64,000 nt of DNA from Deinococcus aerophilus (GTDB taxonomy: Bacteria > Deinococcota > Deinococci > Deinococcales > Deinococcaceae): assembly GCF_014647075.1 (NCBI RefSeq), contig NZ_BMOM01000014.1, forward strand, positions 1-64,000, given 5' to 3'. Positions within the stretch are counted from its first letter, which is position 1; the number at the start of each line of letters is the position of its first letter. The translations under genes and the position numbers were made by a program. The notes under the pieces were generated by a model. It saw only the letters and a list, made by a program, of their open reading frames with translations, was not told the DNA's origin and searched no databases. Below, piece after piece: positions 25,742 through 39,781 of the stretch.

Positions 25742-26458
25742 ATGAATGTCCTTGATCTCGCCCGCGCTGCCGGGCCGCTGCTGTGGGTGTTGCTGGCCCT
25801 GTCGCTGTATGTCGTTTACCTCGCGGTGGTTCGCGCGCAGGTGCTGTCCCGGCTGGGGCAGGACGCCACCGCGCTGATCGAGCGGGCGCGGGCCGTGACC
25901 GCTGAGAGCGGGCCCGGCGCGGCCCTGGCCGAGGTGGACCGCGCGGGCCATCCCTCGCCCGCCGCCAACGTGCTGCGCGCTGGCCTGAGCCGCGCCGACC
26001 GCGGAGTGGACGCGGCCGGAGCCGCCATGCAGTCGGCGCTGCTCGCCGAGGATGCCCGGCTGTACGCGGGCCTCAGTGCGCTGGGCACCTCCGCACAGAT
26101 CGCTCCGCTGCTCGGGTTGCTCGGCACGGTGATCGGGATGGTCCGCTCGTTCCTGGTCTTCAGCCAGAACGCCGCTCCCACGCCCGCGCAGCTCGCCACC
26201 GGCATCAGCGAGGCGCTGGTGAACACAGCGGGCGGCCTGATCGTGGCGATCATCGCGTACGTGGCCCGCAACGCGCTGCGCGCCCGCGCCGACCGCATCG
26301 CCGTGCAGGCCGAACGGGTGCGTGAGGACCTGCCCGGCTGGCTGCTGCGCCCGGAAGGCCACAGGCCACATCGGGCCGGGGGTCACGTGCCGGAAATGGC
26401 CTTCAACTTTGACGGAGCGGTGCCGGTCACCCCGCTGCCCTCCGGGAATGGCCGGTGA
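25742..26458 (+). CDS. MotA/TolQ/ExbB proton channel protein
   Basis: A 238-residue inner-membrane protein of the ExbB/TolQ family. Three membrane helices are visible: residues 12-32, a pair around 110-135 (the conserved LGTSAQIAPLLGLLGTVIGMV stretch, in part IAPLLGLLGTVIGMV) and 155-180 (ALVNTAGGLIVAIIAYVARN). It would conduct protons and power a periplasm-spanning partner. The C-terminus overlaps the ExbD-like gene by three bases (GTGA), so the two are translated together. Its role (TonB-type uptake versus Tol-type envelope stability) is discussed under the third gene. Confidence 0.9.
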   Translation: MNVLDLARAAGPLLWVLLALSLYVVYLAVVRAQVLSRLGQDATALIERARAVTAESGPGAALAEVDRAGHPSPAANVLRAGLSRADRGVDAAGAAMQSALLAEDARLYAGLSALGTSAQIAPLLGLLGTVIGMVRSFLVFSQNAAPTPAQLATGISEALVNTAGGLIVAIIAYVARNALRARADRIAVQAERVREDLPGWLLRPEGHRPHRAGGHVPEMAFNFDGAVPVTPLPSGNGR

Positions 26459-26859
26459 GACGGCGGCTGCGAGACGGTGGGGACGGCGTGACCTTCGATT
26501 TCGCGCCGATGGTGGATGTGGTGCTGCTGCTGCTGATCTTCTTCTTCCTGACGAGCAGCCTGGGAGCCCGCCAGAATGCCCTGCCGCTGGACCTGCCGCG
26601 CGCAAGCACCACCGTGCAGGAGACGCCCGAACTGCCCATCGTGAGCGTGGACCGGGCCGGCAAGCTGTTTCTGAACGGCCAGGAAACCACCCTGACCAAG
26701 CTGGGCGGGCAGCTCAAGCCCCTGCTCGGCACCTCGGCCGGCGTGGTGGGGCTGCGCGCCGACGAGCGGGGCAGCTACGGCACCGTCGTGCGCGTGATGG
26801 ACGTGATCAAGCAGGCCGGGGGCGAGCGGCTGGCCCTGGGTACGAGGCCCACTCCATGA
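26455..26859 (+). CDS. ExbD/TolR-type protein
   Basis: A 134-residue ExbD/TolR partner. A short cytoplasmic segment (RRRLRDGGDG) leads to one helix with the conserved aspartate (FAPMVDVVLLLLIFFFLTSS, Asp near residue 21), and a periplasmic domain ends with the VMDVIKQAGGERLAL segment typical of ExbD. Start is a GTG that overlaps the ExbB stop. A 10-nt gap separates it from the Pro-rich protein. Confidence 0.9.
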   Translation: MRRRLRDGGDGVTFDFAPMVDVVLLLLIFFFLTSSLGARQNALPLDLPRASTTVQETPELPIVSVDRAGKLFLNGQETTLTKLGGQLKPLLGTSAGVVGLRADERGSYGTVVRVMDVIKQAGGERLALGTRPTP

Positions 26860-26869
26860 GGGTGGGCCC

Positions 26870-28996
26870 ATGACCGTCCTGTCTCCCGGGTCTTCCCTGC
26901 CCGCTCCCGAAAAACGCGAACGCTTCCGCGCGGTGGCCGCGACCCTGGGGCTGCACGCGGCCCTGCTCTCCGGGCTGCTGCTGCTGCGCCCGCATCAGCC
27001 GGTGGTTCAGACCACGCCCGACCCGCTGCGGACTCCCCTGGAGGTCGTGACGCTGGCCCCACCCCCCACCGCGAGCTCCCCGGTGCCGGTGGCCAGGCCT
27101 CCAGTGGCCCCCACCCCGGTGAAACCCCCAGCACCCAAACCGCCAACGCCCAAACCGGCGGCCACCAAACCCGCCACGCCTCCCAAACCGCCCACTCCCC
27201 CGGCGGTCAAACCGGCCCCCACGCCTCCGCCTGCTCCGACCCCCAGCGTTCAACCGGCCCCGCCCACGCCAGCACCACAGCCCTCCGCACCCCCCGCACA
27301 GGTCCGGGCGCCCTCGCCTGCGCCGACGCCCCGGCCGGCCGAGACGCCCGCCGCCATTCCGCGGCCGGCCCCGACGCCGGCGGCTCCGGCGGCCGTACGG
27401 GCCCCCGCAGTACAGGCCCGGACGCCGGCGGCGGCGCCGGCCCCCAGTGCCCCCGCACGGGCGCAGGCCCAGCCCAACCCTGCCCAGCCTGTGCAGGCCA
27501 CGCCCGCCGAGCGCACGCCCGCGACCCAGCCCACCGCCGAGGCACCCGCCCCGGCCCGCAGCCCGGCCACCACCCCCGAGGCCCCCTCGCCGCAGCCGGC
27601 CCCCGAGGCCGCGCCGCAGCGGGTCACGACGCCCGAGGTGGGCAGCGTGGAGCCGCAGGCCCGCACGGCGGCCCCCGAGACGCCCGCCGAGCCGGTCCAG
27701 GCAGCCCCCGCCGCGCCCGCGCCCCAGCCCGAGGCGGTGACTGCGCTGCCCCGCCGCGAGGACGCCGCGCCGCAGAGTGCTGCGGAGTCCAGCGCGCCGG
27801 CCCGCGGTCAGGCGACCGCCAGCGAGGCCCCGGCCCCCGCGCGGGCCACGGCGCGGGACCCGGCCGACCAGGCGGCCCCCAGCGCCGATCCGGTGGCCCG
27901 CATTCCCGCCCGCCCGCAGGCGAGCAGTGCGCCCCAGGCCGCCGCTCCCGCCGCGCCGGTCACTTCGCGCCCCACCCCGGTGCCGGTCACCCCACAGGCC
28001 CAGGCCGGACGGGCCGGCAGCGTGACCGATACGCCCACCACCCCTGTGCCCGCCCCGGTGGCCTCGGTCCCCAGCCGCACGTCGGCTCCGGCGGCAGCGG
28101 CCACTCCGACCCCCGCCCCCACGGCGACGCGGGGAGCAGGCGGGGACGCAAGCAGCCCGGCCCCCGCCGCGACGCCCCGGCCCGACGAAACGCCAGGGGC
28201 GCCCGCCGGCACCCAGGCGGGCACCGCCCCGGCCGTGGCCCGAGACGACACAGGGGCCACCACCTCACCCGGCGTCCCGGCCCAGGCCCCCTCACGCGGC
28301 ACGGCGGGCAGTGGAGGCGTGACTTCCGGCGCACCCGCTGCCCCCCGTGAATCGGCCGGTGGATCAAGCACGGGAACCGGAGGCAGTCCGGACACGGGCG
28401 CCCCGGCCAGCGGACGTGGCGCGGGGACCGGTCAACCCGGCTCCGGGCAGGCGGGCAGTGCCCAGGGCGCTCAGGGCACGGCCCCCGCCGCGGCCCGGCC
28501 CGGCGTGGCGGGCGGCGCAGCGGGGGGCGGCGCCGGCAATGGCTCCTCGGGTGGCGAGGCCGCCGGTGGGGGCGGCGCGGGCAGTGCGGGGGGCATCAGC
28601 GCCCGCGCCGGCGGGGGGGGCGGCGGCAGCGGCGGCAGCGAGGACCGCCTGCTGAACTGCACGGTGGTCGTCGACGTGCGCGGGCTGGGCAACTTCCAGC
28701 GTGCCCAGTCGAGCTTTGTGTTCGATCAGGGCGGCACCCAGCTGTGGCCCGATGCCGTGCTGATTCAGGGCGTCAGCAGCCAGCTGGTGCAGGAAGGCAG
28801 CCTGCAGACCTATGTCACCAGCGAGTCGCAACTGGGCGAGTTCAAGAACGTCACGCGCGTCAAGGCCCAGGCCGTCAAGCCCACCAAATTTGCCCCCAGC
28901 AGCAACTACCTCACCGACGCCGTTCTGTCTCCCGCCGCCGCCGCGCAGTTCCGTTCGGCGGGCAAGGCGTGCCGGGTGGTGTATTTCAAGGACTAG
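26870..28996 (+). CDS. TonB/TolA-like protein with a very long Pro/Ala linker
   Basis: A 708-residue protein, probably periplasmic with one N-terminal membrane helix (about residues 22-39). Residues 60-590 are almost entirely Pro, Ala, Thr, Val and Gln: a low-complexity linker with PTP/PKP and APA repeats, then a Gly/Ser-rich stretch (to about 590). The last 115 residues form a compact domain (DRLLNCTVVVDVRGLGNF, ARVVYFKD-like end) that shows no TonB YP motif. Placement directly after exbB and exbD and the architecture argue for an energy-transducing arm spanning a thick envelope. It may act like TonB or TolA; the C-terminal domain appears specific to this lineage. Confidence 0.75.
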   Translation: MTVLSPGSSLPAPEKRERFRAVAATLGLHAALLSGLLLLRPHQPVVQTTPDPLRTPLEVVTLAPPPTASSPVPVARPPVAPTPVKPPAPKPPTPKPAATKPATPPKPPTPPAVKPAPTPPPAPTPSVQPAPPTPAPQPSAPPAQVRAPSPAPTPRPAETPAAIPRPAPTPAAPAAVRAPAVQARTPAAAPAPSAPARAQAQPNPAQPVQATPAERTPATQPTAEAPAPARSPATTPEAPSPQPAPEAAPQRVTTPEVGSVEPQARTAAPETPAEPVQAAPAAPAPQPEAVTALPRREDAAPQSAAESSAPARGQATASEAPAPARATARDPADQAAPSADPVARIPARPQASSAPQAAAPAAPVTSRPTPVPVTPQAQAGRAGSVTDTPTTPVPAPVASVPSRTSAPAAAATPTPAPTATRGAGGDASSPAPAATPRPDETPGAPAGTQAGTAPAVARDDTGATTSPGVPAQAPSRGTAGSGGVTSGAPAAPRESAGGSSTGTGGSPDTGAPASGRGAGTGQPGSGQAGSAQGAQGTAPAAARPGVAGGAAGGGAGNGSSGGEAAGGGGAGSAGGISARAGGGGGGSGGSEDRLLNCTVVVDVRGLGNFQRAQSSFVFDQGGTQLWPDAVLIQGVSSQLVQEGSLQTYVTSESQLGEFKNVTRVKAQAVKPTKFAPSSNYLTDAVLSPAAAAQFRSAGKACRVVYFKD

Positions 28997-29146
28997 TCCG
29001 TCGGGCCGCAGTGGTCTGGACCTGTGAATCGTCCGGACCCTGCGCGGGCGGCCCCCTTTCCTGCTGCCGGCGTTTCATTTGCTCCCGACGCCCCCAACGT
29101 GCCCGTCAGCTTCCCGTCAACCTCAACCCCTTCAATGGAGTGCAAG

Positions 29147-29929
29147 ATGCGTAAACCCACCTTTCTGATCCTGACCATGCTGCTCTCGACGCCCGCGCTG
29201 GCCTGGGTACCCCAGCTGGACGAGTCCACCGCCAAATCCGTGATTGACGGTGCCTATGGCCGCCGCGCACCGGTCCCCACCTTCCAGACCGTGGACCTGA
29301 GTGTCAAGGACGGCCAGTTCGCCGCCGGCAAGGACGTGGTCAAGGCGTTTGAGGGGGGGTCCACCTGCGTTCAGAACTGGGTGGCCGCGCCCCAGGATTT
29401 CAGCGCGGGCAGCCGCCCCGTCTCGCTGACCCTCAGCGGTCAGGCCGATCAGCTGTTCTTCCAGGCCCAGGACGCCCGCGACTCGTTCAAGAATCTGAGT
29501 GCCAAGGAAGCGCTGGGCGAGGAATATGCGAGCAAACGGTTGCCTAACGGCGAACTGCGGATTGACGTGGGTGTGCGCGGCCTGCCCACCGAACAGGCCC
29601 GCAGCGCCTATCTGGTGCGTCTGAAGGGCAAGGATGGCCAGTTGCTCGCCCCCAGTCGCTCGACCTATGTCAACGACTGGAAGCCCATGGACATTGCCGG
29701 AAATCCAGGCCCTGTATCCGCAACGGCCCCGGCCAAGAGCACCACAGATGGAAACACCACGGCAACTGCGGCGCCTGCCAAGGGGCCTTTCCAGGGCACG
29801 CTGGTCTATTACTTCCAGCCACTCAAGGCCGGCCTGGGAGCCAGTGACAAGGCAGAGTTGCTGCTGCGCACCGAGGCCGATACCAGCTGCGCTTACAGCA
29901 TCACGCTGGACCTGGGCAGCTTCCAGTAA
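29147..29929 (+). CDS. Secreted protein of unknown function
   Basis: A 260-residue exported protein with a clear signal peptide (residues 1-19, ending PALAW). The mature part is mixed alpha/beta with a pair of cysteines (STCVQNW and DTSCAYS) that could form a disulphide, and a low-complexity Thr/Ala segment near residue 190 (TAPAKSTTDGNTTATAA). No family was recognized. It follows the TonB-like gene by 150 nt on the same strand and is closed by a hairpin, so it may be the last gene of that cluster and possibly its periplasmic partner. Confidence 0.7.
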   Translation: MRKPTFLILTMLLSTPALAWVPQLDESTAKSVIDGAYGRRAPVPTFQTVDLSVKDGQFAAGKDVVKAFEGGSTCVQNWVAAPQDFSAGSRPVSLTLSGQADQLFFQAQDARDSFKNLSAKEALGEEYASKRLPNGELRIDVGVRGLPTEQARSAYLVRLKGKDGQLLAPSRSTYVNDWKPMDIAGNPGPVSATAPAKSTTDGNTTATAAPAKGPFQGTLVYYFQPLKAGLGASDKAELLLRTEADTSCAYSITLDLGSFQ

Positions 29930-29940
29930 TTTCCCCATCC

Positions 29941-29975
29941 CCGCCGTCCGGACCGCACAGGTGTCCGGACGGCGG
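29941..29975. terminator. Bidirectional hairpin between the secreted protein gene and trmK
   Basis: Inverted repeat CCGCCGTCCGGAC / GTCCGGACGGCGG (29941-29953, 29963-29975). It sits between convergent genes (stops at 29929 and 30022). T-tracts are weak on both strands. Confidence 0.6.
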
Positions 29976-30021
29976 TTGCCTTGAGATCAAGACAAGACCT
30001 GCGAGGCCGGGACCCGCACAT

Positions 30022-30700
30022 TCAAAGTACGGCGGCCTGCACCGCTTCGCCGGTCAGCCAGTCCAGGGCTGTGCGGGCCGTATGCAGCTCCGTCCACGAG
30101 TCGCGGCCCGGCGCGGCCACCGGCGTCAGGCGGGCCACGTCGGCCTCCACCTGACGCCGCAGCAGCTCGCCCCCGGCCCGCAGCAGGTGGGGGCCGTAGC
30201 GCAGCGCTGCGGCGGTGGGCAGCCCCACGTACGCTGGATCCGGTCCCCCGACCCGCTCCAGTCGCAATACCGCGTAGGTCCAGTACCCCGCCACCAGCCG
30301 CTCGGCCCGGACATGAAAACCCGCCTCGCGCGCCCACAGCCGCAGCAACAGCGCCGAATCGTTGGGCTGCAACACCAGCGCCGGGGGCAGGCGGTCTGCC
30401 GCCCGCTTCAGGATGCCCATGATGGTATGAGCGCCCATGCCACACACGCTGGCGCTGTCCACCTCGCCGGGCTGCAGGGGCGCAAAACCGTTGCCCTCAC
30501 GCACCTCGATGTGGTTCTGTAACCGGGTCCGGGCGACGCTGCGCCGGGCCTGTTCCAGCGGACCGGGATTGAGTTCCACCACGACGCAGCGTGCCGCGTG
30601 GCCGTCCCGGATCAGACGCACCGGCAGGCGGGCGTGGTCGCTGCCGATGTCGGCGTGAACCCCGGCCCGGATCAGGTGCTTGACCGCTTCCAGGCGGGCG

Positions 30701-30720
<20 letters not shown>
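30022..30720 (-). CDS. trmK: tRNA (adenine(22)-N1)-methyltransferase
   Basis: A 232-residue class I SAM methyltransferase of the TrmK family, which methylates A22 of bacterial tRNA. Visible elements are ADIGSDHARLPV (SAM motif I variant), VVELNPGPLEQARRS (motif II), the SVCGMGAHTIMGIL segment typical of TrmK, and LQPNDSALLLRLW. The ATG at 30720 overlaps the end of the YqhA-like gene, so the two are likely cotranscribed. Confidence 0.88.
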
Positions 30721-31245
<525 letters not shown>

Positions 31246-31249
<4 letters not shown>

Positions 31250-31833
31250 TCCCGCTCCGCCGGGTCAGGGGCCGGCAGGGCCGTCACCGTGTCGCCCACC
31301 CGGATGACCCCGCCCACGACCACCCGCGCGGTCAGGCCGCCGTGGCCGCGCACCGCGTTGTAGCCGCCGGGGCCCAGGGTCTCCTCCATACGCGAACACG
31401 GATGGCACTCGCCGGTGCCCTCCAGCACCACCGTACCGATGCGAAAGCGGGCGTCCTTGAGGGCAAGCAGCGACAGGCCGCTGACCACGATGTTGCGCCG
31501 CAGCTGTTCCGGCGTGACCTCGGCCTGCCCAGTCAGGGCGGCCATCACCGGAAAATGCTCGGCCTGGATCAGCGTGACCTGCCGCCGGCCGGGTCCGCCG
31601 GGAACCGGCTGGGCGGGCGCTCTGGTCGTTTCCTCCAGAACACCGGACAGGGCCGTCAGGCGCCCCGGGGCGGTCTTGCCGTGGTCGCCGATCAGCCCGA
31701 CCAGCGGATGCGCCTCGACCTCAGCCACGGCAACCACCGCCGCGCGGCGGGCCGGTCGCAGGCCCAGCCACTGCACCCGTCCGGGGCGGGGAAAGGTCGC
31801 GCGCAGCTCATGAATCGTCTTCACGTCCGACAT
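31246..31833 (-). CDS. MOSC-domain protein
   Basis: A 195-residue MOSC-domain protein (molybdenum cofactor sulfurase C-terminal-like). Family features are VEAHPLVGLIGDHG, the PEQLRRNIVVSGL segment, and GTGECHPCSRMEETLG in which the Cys is the likely sulfur-carrying residue. MOSC proteins often detoxify N-hydroxylated bases or sulfurate molybdenum cofactor; no such partner lies nearby. GGAGGGGAGGGG precedes the ATG at 31833. Its promoter region is shared with the divergent tyrS leader. Confidence 0.85.
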
Positions 31834-31869
31834 GCTAGCGGCCCCTCCCCTCCTTCCGGAGAGACGCGC

Positions 31870-31875
31870 TACACT
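31870..31875 (+). promoter_or_regulatory. -10 box of the tyrS leader
   Basis: TACACT lies seven nucleotides before the ATG of the short leader reading frame at 31883, which places transcription start at or just before that ATG. Confidence 0.55.
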
Positions 31876-31882
31876 CTGGGTC

Positions 31883-31924
31883 ATGAGGCGTCTGACCCGA
31901 CGTGCATATCGACCCCGCCGCTAA
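31883..31924 (+). CDS. Candidate leader peptide upstream of tyrS
   Basis: A 13-codon reading frame (MRRLTRRAYRPRR) with TAA at 31922-31924. It begins seven nucleotides after a TACACT box, so it would be translated from the very 5' end of the tyrS mRNA. It carries one Tyr codon, TAT, and six Arg, several in codons that should be rare here (AGG, CGA twice). It is followed by an inverted repeat, AGCGGCGCA (31963-31971) with TGCGCCGCT (31990-31998). The end of the frame (CCGCCGC, 31915-31921) could pair with GCGGCG of the first arm, giving mutually exclusive structures. This is inference from layout; the frame is short enough to occur by chance. Confidence 0.4.
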   Translation: MRRLTRRAYRPRR

Positions 31925-31949
31925 CGGTGGGAGGTCAGCCACAGCCTGA

Positions 31950-33263
<1,314 letters not shown>

Positions 33264-33269
33264 GTCAGG

Positions 33270-33334
33270 GGTGTGGACCGGGTTTAAATAAAGGGGCTAA
33301 GAGGGCCGGGCGCGCCCTTTATATCCCCCACACC
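33270..33334 (+). terminator. Hairpin structure after tyrS
   Basis: Nested inverted repeats: GGTGTGG/CCACACC (33270-33276, 33328-33334) enclosing ATAAAGGG/CCCTTTAT. It begins seven nucleotides after the tyrS stop, a terminator-like fold. Confidence 0.5.
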
Positions 33335-33358
33335 CTTCACAAAATCTTTAATGAAGTT

Positions 33359-33389
33359 GCGGCCTCTCGCATGGAGAAGGCCGCTTTTT
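33359..33389 (+). terminator. Intrinsic terminator downstream of tyrS
   Basis: GCGGCCT/AGGCCGC stem (33359-33365 and 33378-33384) followed by TTTTT at 33385-33389. Confidence 0.75.
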
Positions 33390-33394
33390 CAGAG

Positions 33395-33520
33395 TTATAC
33401 ACAGGCGAGTGTGGATAAGCTCCCGTTGCTGTTAACAACGTGGACAACGTCAAAAACAGGGCGTGACCGCCTTCACTTATCCACAGGTTCAGTGTGGACA
33501 AAGTACGTGCCTGTGGATAA
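33395..33520. other. DnaA-box cluster between tyrS and pyk
   Basis: Three perfect 9-mers (TTATCCACA or its complement) lie at 33410-33418, 33477-33485 and 33512-33520, with near-matches at 33395-33403 (TTATACACA) and 33493-33501 (TGTGGACAA). The rest of the 346-nt gap holds the tyrS terminators and no gene. It is about 4.6 kb from oriC. It could titrate DnaA or be a remnant of a split origin. Confidence 0.8.
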
Positions 33521-33609
33521 AAAAACCGACCCGCTCTGGACAGCGCCAGGAGCAGGTAGGAGGGTGGAGATTATTCAGGGCAAAACCGCGCGGTTCTGGA
33601 CCCCGGACT

Positions 33610-35058
<1,449 letters not shown>

Positions 35059-35130
35059 GTGTGGTTTCTTCCTCATTTCAGTTCGGTTCCTACCGGATCC
35101 GGGTGGAATCACTTCCAATCACCGTCAAAA

Positions 35131-35172
35131 GAGCGATGAACCCGGCGCTGTGCTCGCCCCGGTGTTCATCGC
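35131..35172 (-). terminator. Terminator of eno
   Basis: Arms GCGATGAAC (35133-35141) and GTTCATCGC (35164-35172), followed on the minus strand by TCTTTT (35127-35132). It separates eno from pyk. Confidence 0.7.
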
Positions 35173-35186
35173 CGGTCGCGTCCGGG

Positions 35187-36536
<1,350 letters not shown>

Positions 36537-36617
36537 TCATGTCAGCTGCGGGTGTATCCGGTCTAACCGCTGGGGCGAGGACAGGGCAGAAATCAAAAAA
36601 CAGCGACGCAATCGAGG

Positions 36618-36659
36618 TTATCCACAAAAGTTATCCACAGACGAAATACCTGTGGATAA
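36618..36659. other. DnaA-box cluster between eno and dnaN
   Basis: Two perfect TTATCCACA boxes (36618-36626, 36631-36639) and one in the opposite orientation (36651-36659) within 42 nt. The 373-nt gap (36456-36828) also holds the eno promoter region and the end of dnaN. It lies about 1.4 kb from the main array. Confidence 0.8.
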
Positions 36660-36828
36660 CTTTGTTCAAAACCAAGAAAGTCATTAAGCCGGGTTGAGGG
36701 GCATGAAGGAGCCGCTGCCTGCTGGATGGAATGCGGAGGGCCCACCCTTCCTGTCCCGCCAACCACGATCTGTCTTCCGGTCCTGTGATCCCCTCCCCGC
36801 ATGCCCCGTGGCGGCCCGGAGAGGCCCC

Positions 36829-37917
36829 TTAAACGCGCAGCGTGACCATGACCGCCATGTACCCGCCCCCCCCGCTCGCGCGGAAGATGGCGGGGCTGGT
36901 GGAGCCGGAGAAGAGCAGCTCGGCTTCACCGTCAATGGGCCCCAGGGCATCGAGGACATGGCGGGCATTGAAGGCCAAGCTCATGGCCGGTTCGGCGCCG
37001 CCCTGCGTGACCGGCAGGGTGTCCTGGGCACGGCCGTAGTCACCCTCGGCGGCCAGACGCAGCTGACCCTCGGACACCAGAAACTCCACCCGGTTGTTGG
37101 CATTCTTGTCGGCCAGCACGGCCACACGGTTCACCGCTTCCTTGAGGGCCGTGGCAGGCAGGGTGACCTGCAGCTTGATGTCTTTGGGAATGACCCGTTC
37201 ATAGTCGGGAAAGTCGCCGTCCAGCAATTTGAGGTTCATGCGCACGCGGTCGGTGGTCACGCTGAGCATGCCCTCGCCGTAGGTGAAACGGGCCTCGCCG
37301 TCCTTGAGCACGCGGATCAGCTCGTCCACGCTGCGGGCCGGAATGATCAGATTCCGGCCGTCACCGCTGGCCGGAAAATCGCGGATGGCGACCCTGTAGC
37401 CATCCGAGGCCACCACCCGCGCCGAACCGTCCTCAGGATGGTGTTCGAGCTTGATGCCCCGGAACACGGCCTGGAAAGCCTCGTTGCTGGCGGCGTACCG
37501 CACGCTGCCCAGGGCGCGGGCCAGTTCCTCAGCATTCAGGCTCAGGTCCGCGTTGCCCGGGAAGCTCAGCGGCGGATACGCCTCGAGGTCGCCGGTCTGC
37601 AGTTTGAAATCTGAACCGCCCGCCCGCACTGAAAGCTCCTGCGCGTTAAGTTCGAGTTCGACGAGTTCGCCACCCAGATTGCGGACGATCTGCGCAAACA
37701 GGTGTGCAGGAACCACAAAGCTCTGTGGCTGCTGCACTTCGGCAGGAACGAAGCATGACAGGTCGATTTCCAGGTTCGTGCCGCTGAGGGTCAATCCTGC
37801 CTCGCTCGCCTCGACCTTGAGGGAAGTGAGCAGGGGATTGCTGCTGCGGTTGGGGACGACGCGTTCGAGGAGACCCAGACCTTCGCTGAGAACTTTTTTG
37901 GTGACGTGTGCTTTCAT
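36829..37917 (-). CDS. dnaN: DNA polymerase III beta (sliding clamp)
   Basis: A 362-residue processivity clamp made of three similar domains. Characteristic stretches are [22 protein letters not shown] (start), [20 protein letters not shown] (in part [13 protein letters not shown]) near the middle, and a C-terminal ending with MAVMVTLRV rather than the usual PMRL/M tail. It rings DNA and holds the replicative polymerase. The ATG at 37917 is chosen by conservation; another ATG is four codons upstream. It lies beyond oriC from dnaA, in the usual order. Confidence 0.97.
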   Translation of the reverse strand: MKAHVTKKVLSEGLGLLERVVPNRSSNPLLTSLKVEASEAGLTLSGTNLEIDLSCFVPAEVQQPQSFVVPAHLFAQIVRNLGGELVELELNAQELSVRAGGSDFKLQTGDLEAYPPLSFPGNADLSLNAEELARALGSVRYAASNEAFQAVFRGIKLEHHPEDGSARVVASDGYRVAIRDFPASGDGRNLIIPARSVDELIRVLKDGEARFTYGEGMLSVTTDRVRMNLKLLDGDFPDYERVIPKDIKLQVTLPATALKEAVNRVAVLADKNANNRVEFLVSEGQLRLAAEGDYGRAQDTLPVTQGGAEPAMSLAFNARHVLDALGPIDGEAELLFSGSTSPAIFRASGGGGYMAVMVTLRV

Positions 37918-38279
37918 GCCATGCCTCACTGAATGGTTCCCTATCTTTTACCTGTTCTTATAAACATAAAAAGATAGTAGTAGTAGTAATAGGGCCTGTG
38001 GAAACTGTGGAAAAGTGGCTTAGGGCTGCGCTGGGAGCGGGTTCGTCTTGTGGATGAAATTGTGGATAAGTGGCCGCTTCCTGTGGATAACCTGTGGACA
38101 AAAAGGCGGGTTATCCACAGGGGTCTGGAAAGCCCGAGTTATCCACAAAGTTATCCACAGAAAAAACGGGGTTATCCACAGCTTATCCACAGGGTTATCC
38201 ACAGCTTGTGAAAGTCTGCACACGGTTTTGGAACGGAATTTGGAACTTATTTGTTGTGAAACAGAATGCTGCAAGCTCA
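37918..38279. other. oriC: Chromosomal replication origin oriC
   Basis: The dnaN-dnaA gap of 362 nt contains, in order: an AT-rich stretch (37935-37975, likely unwinding element), six DnaA-trio repeats (TAG/TAA, 37975-37992), two imperfect boxes (37998-38006, 38006-38014), then a box array at 38049-38203. The array has eight perfect 9-mers (38061, 38082, 38111, 38139, 38151, 38172, 38183 and 38195), with near-matches at 38049 and 38093. The first two perfect boxes point one way and the last six the other. The layout, box then GC spacer then trios then AT-rich DNA, matches the basal unwinding system known from Bacillus. Confidence 0.93.
37975..37992. repeat. DnaA-trio repeats (basal unwinding element)
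   Basis: Six consecutive trinucleotides, TAG four times, then TAA and TAG. On the opposite strand they are the CTA/TTA trios next to a GGCCC spacer and a DnaA-box-like site, as in Bacillus-type origins. The AT-rich unwinding DNA lies on the other side. Confidence 0.75.
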
Positions 38280-39659
<1,380 letters not shown>

Positions 39660-39725
39660 AAGCGCGCACCTCCCTTACCGCCTGCGTCCAGCGCCGGCGT
39701 GTGGTTCTTAGCCCAGTGCGCGGCC

Positions 39726-39731
39726 AGCATA
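39726..39731 (-). promoter_or_regulatory. -10 box of dnaA
   Basis: TATGCT on the minus strand, giving an untranslated leader of about 60 nt to the ATC start; the leader contains GGGAGGTG just before the start. Confidence 0.45.
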
Positions 39732-39781
39732 CCACTCCCCTTTTCTCTCCCGAAAGGAAAAGAGCGGTCCGGACAGAGAGT

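Noticed and set aside
27007..28831. Several reading frames on the minus strand opposite the Pro/Ala-rich protein
   Set aside because: Low-complexity GC-rich DNA has few stops in any frame; none has a domain or a ribosome site.
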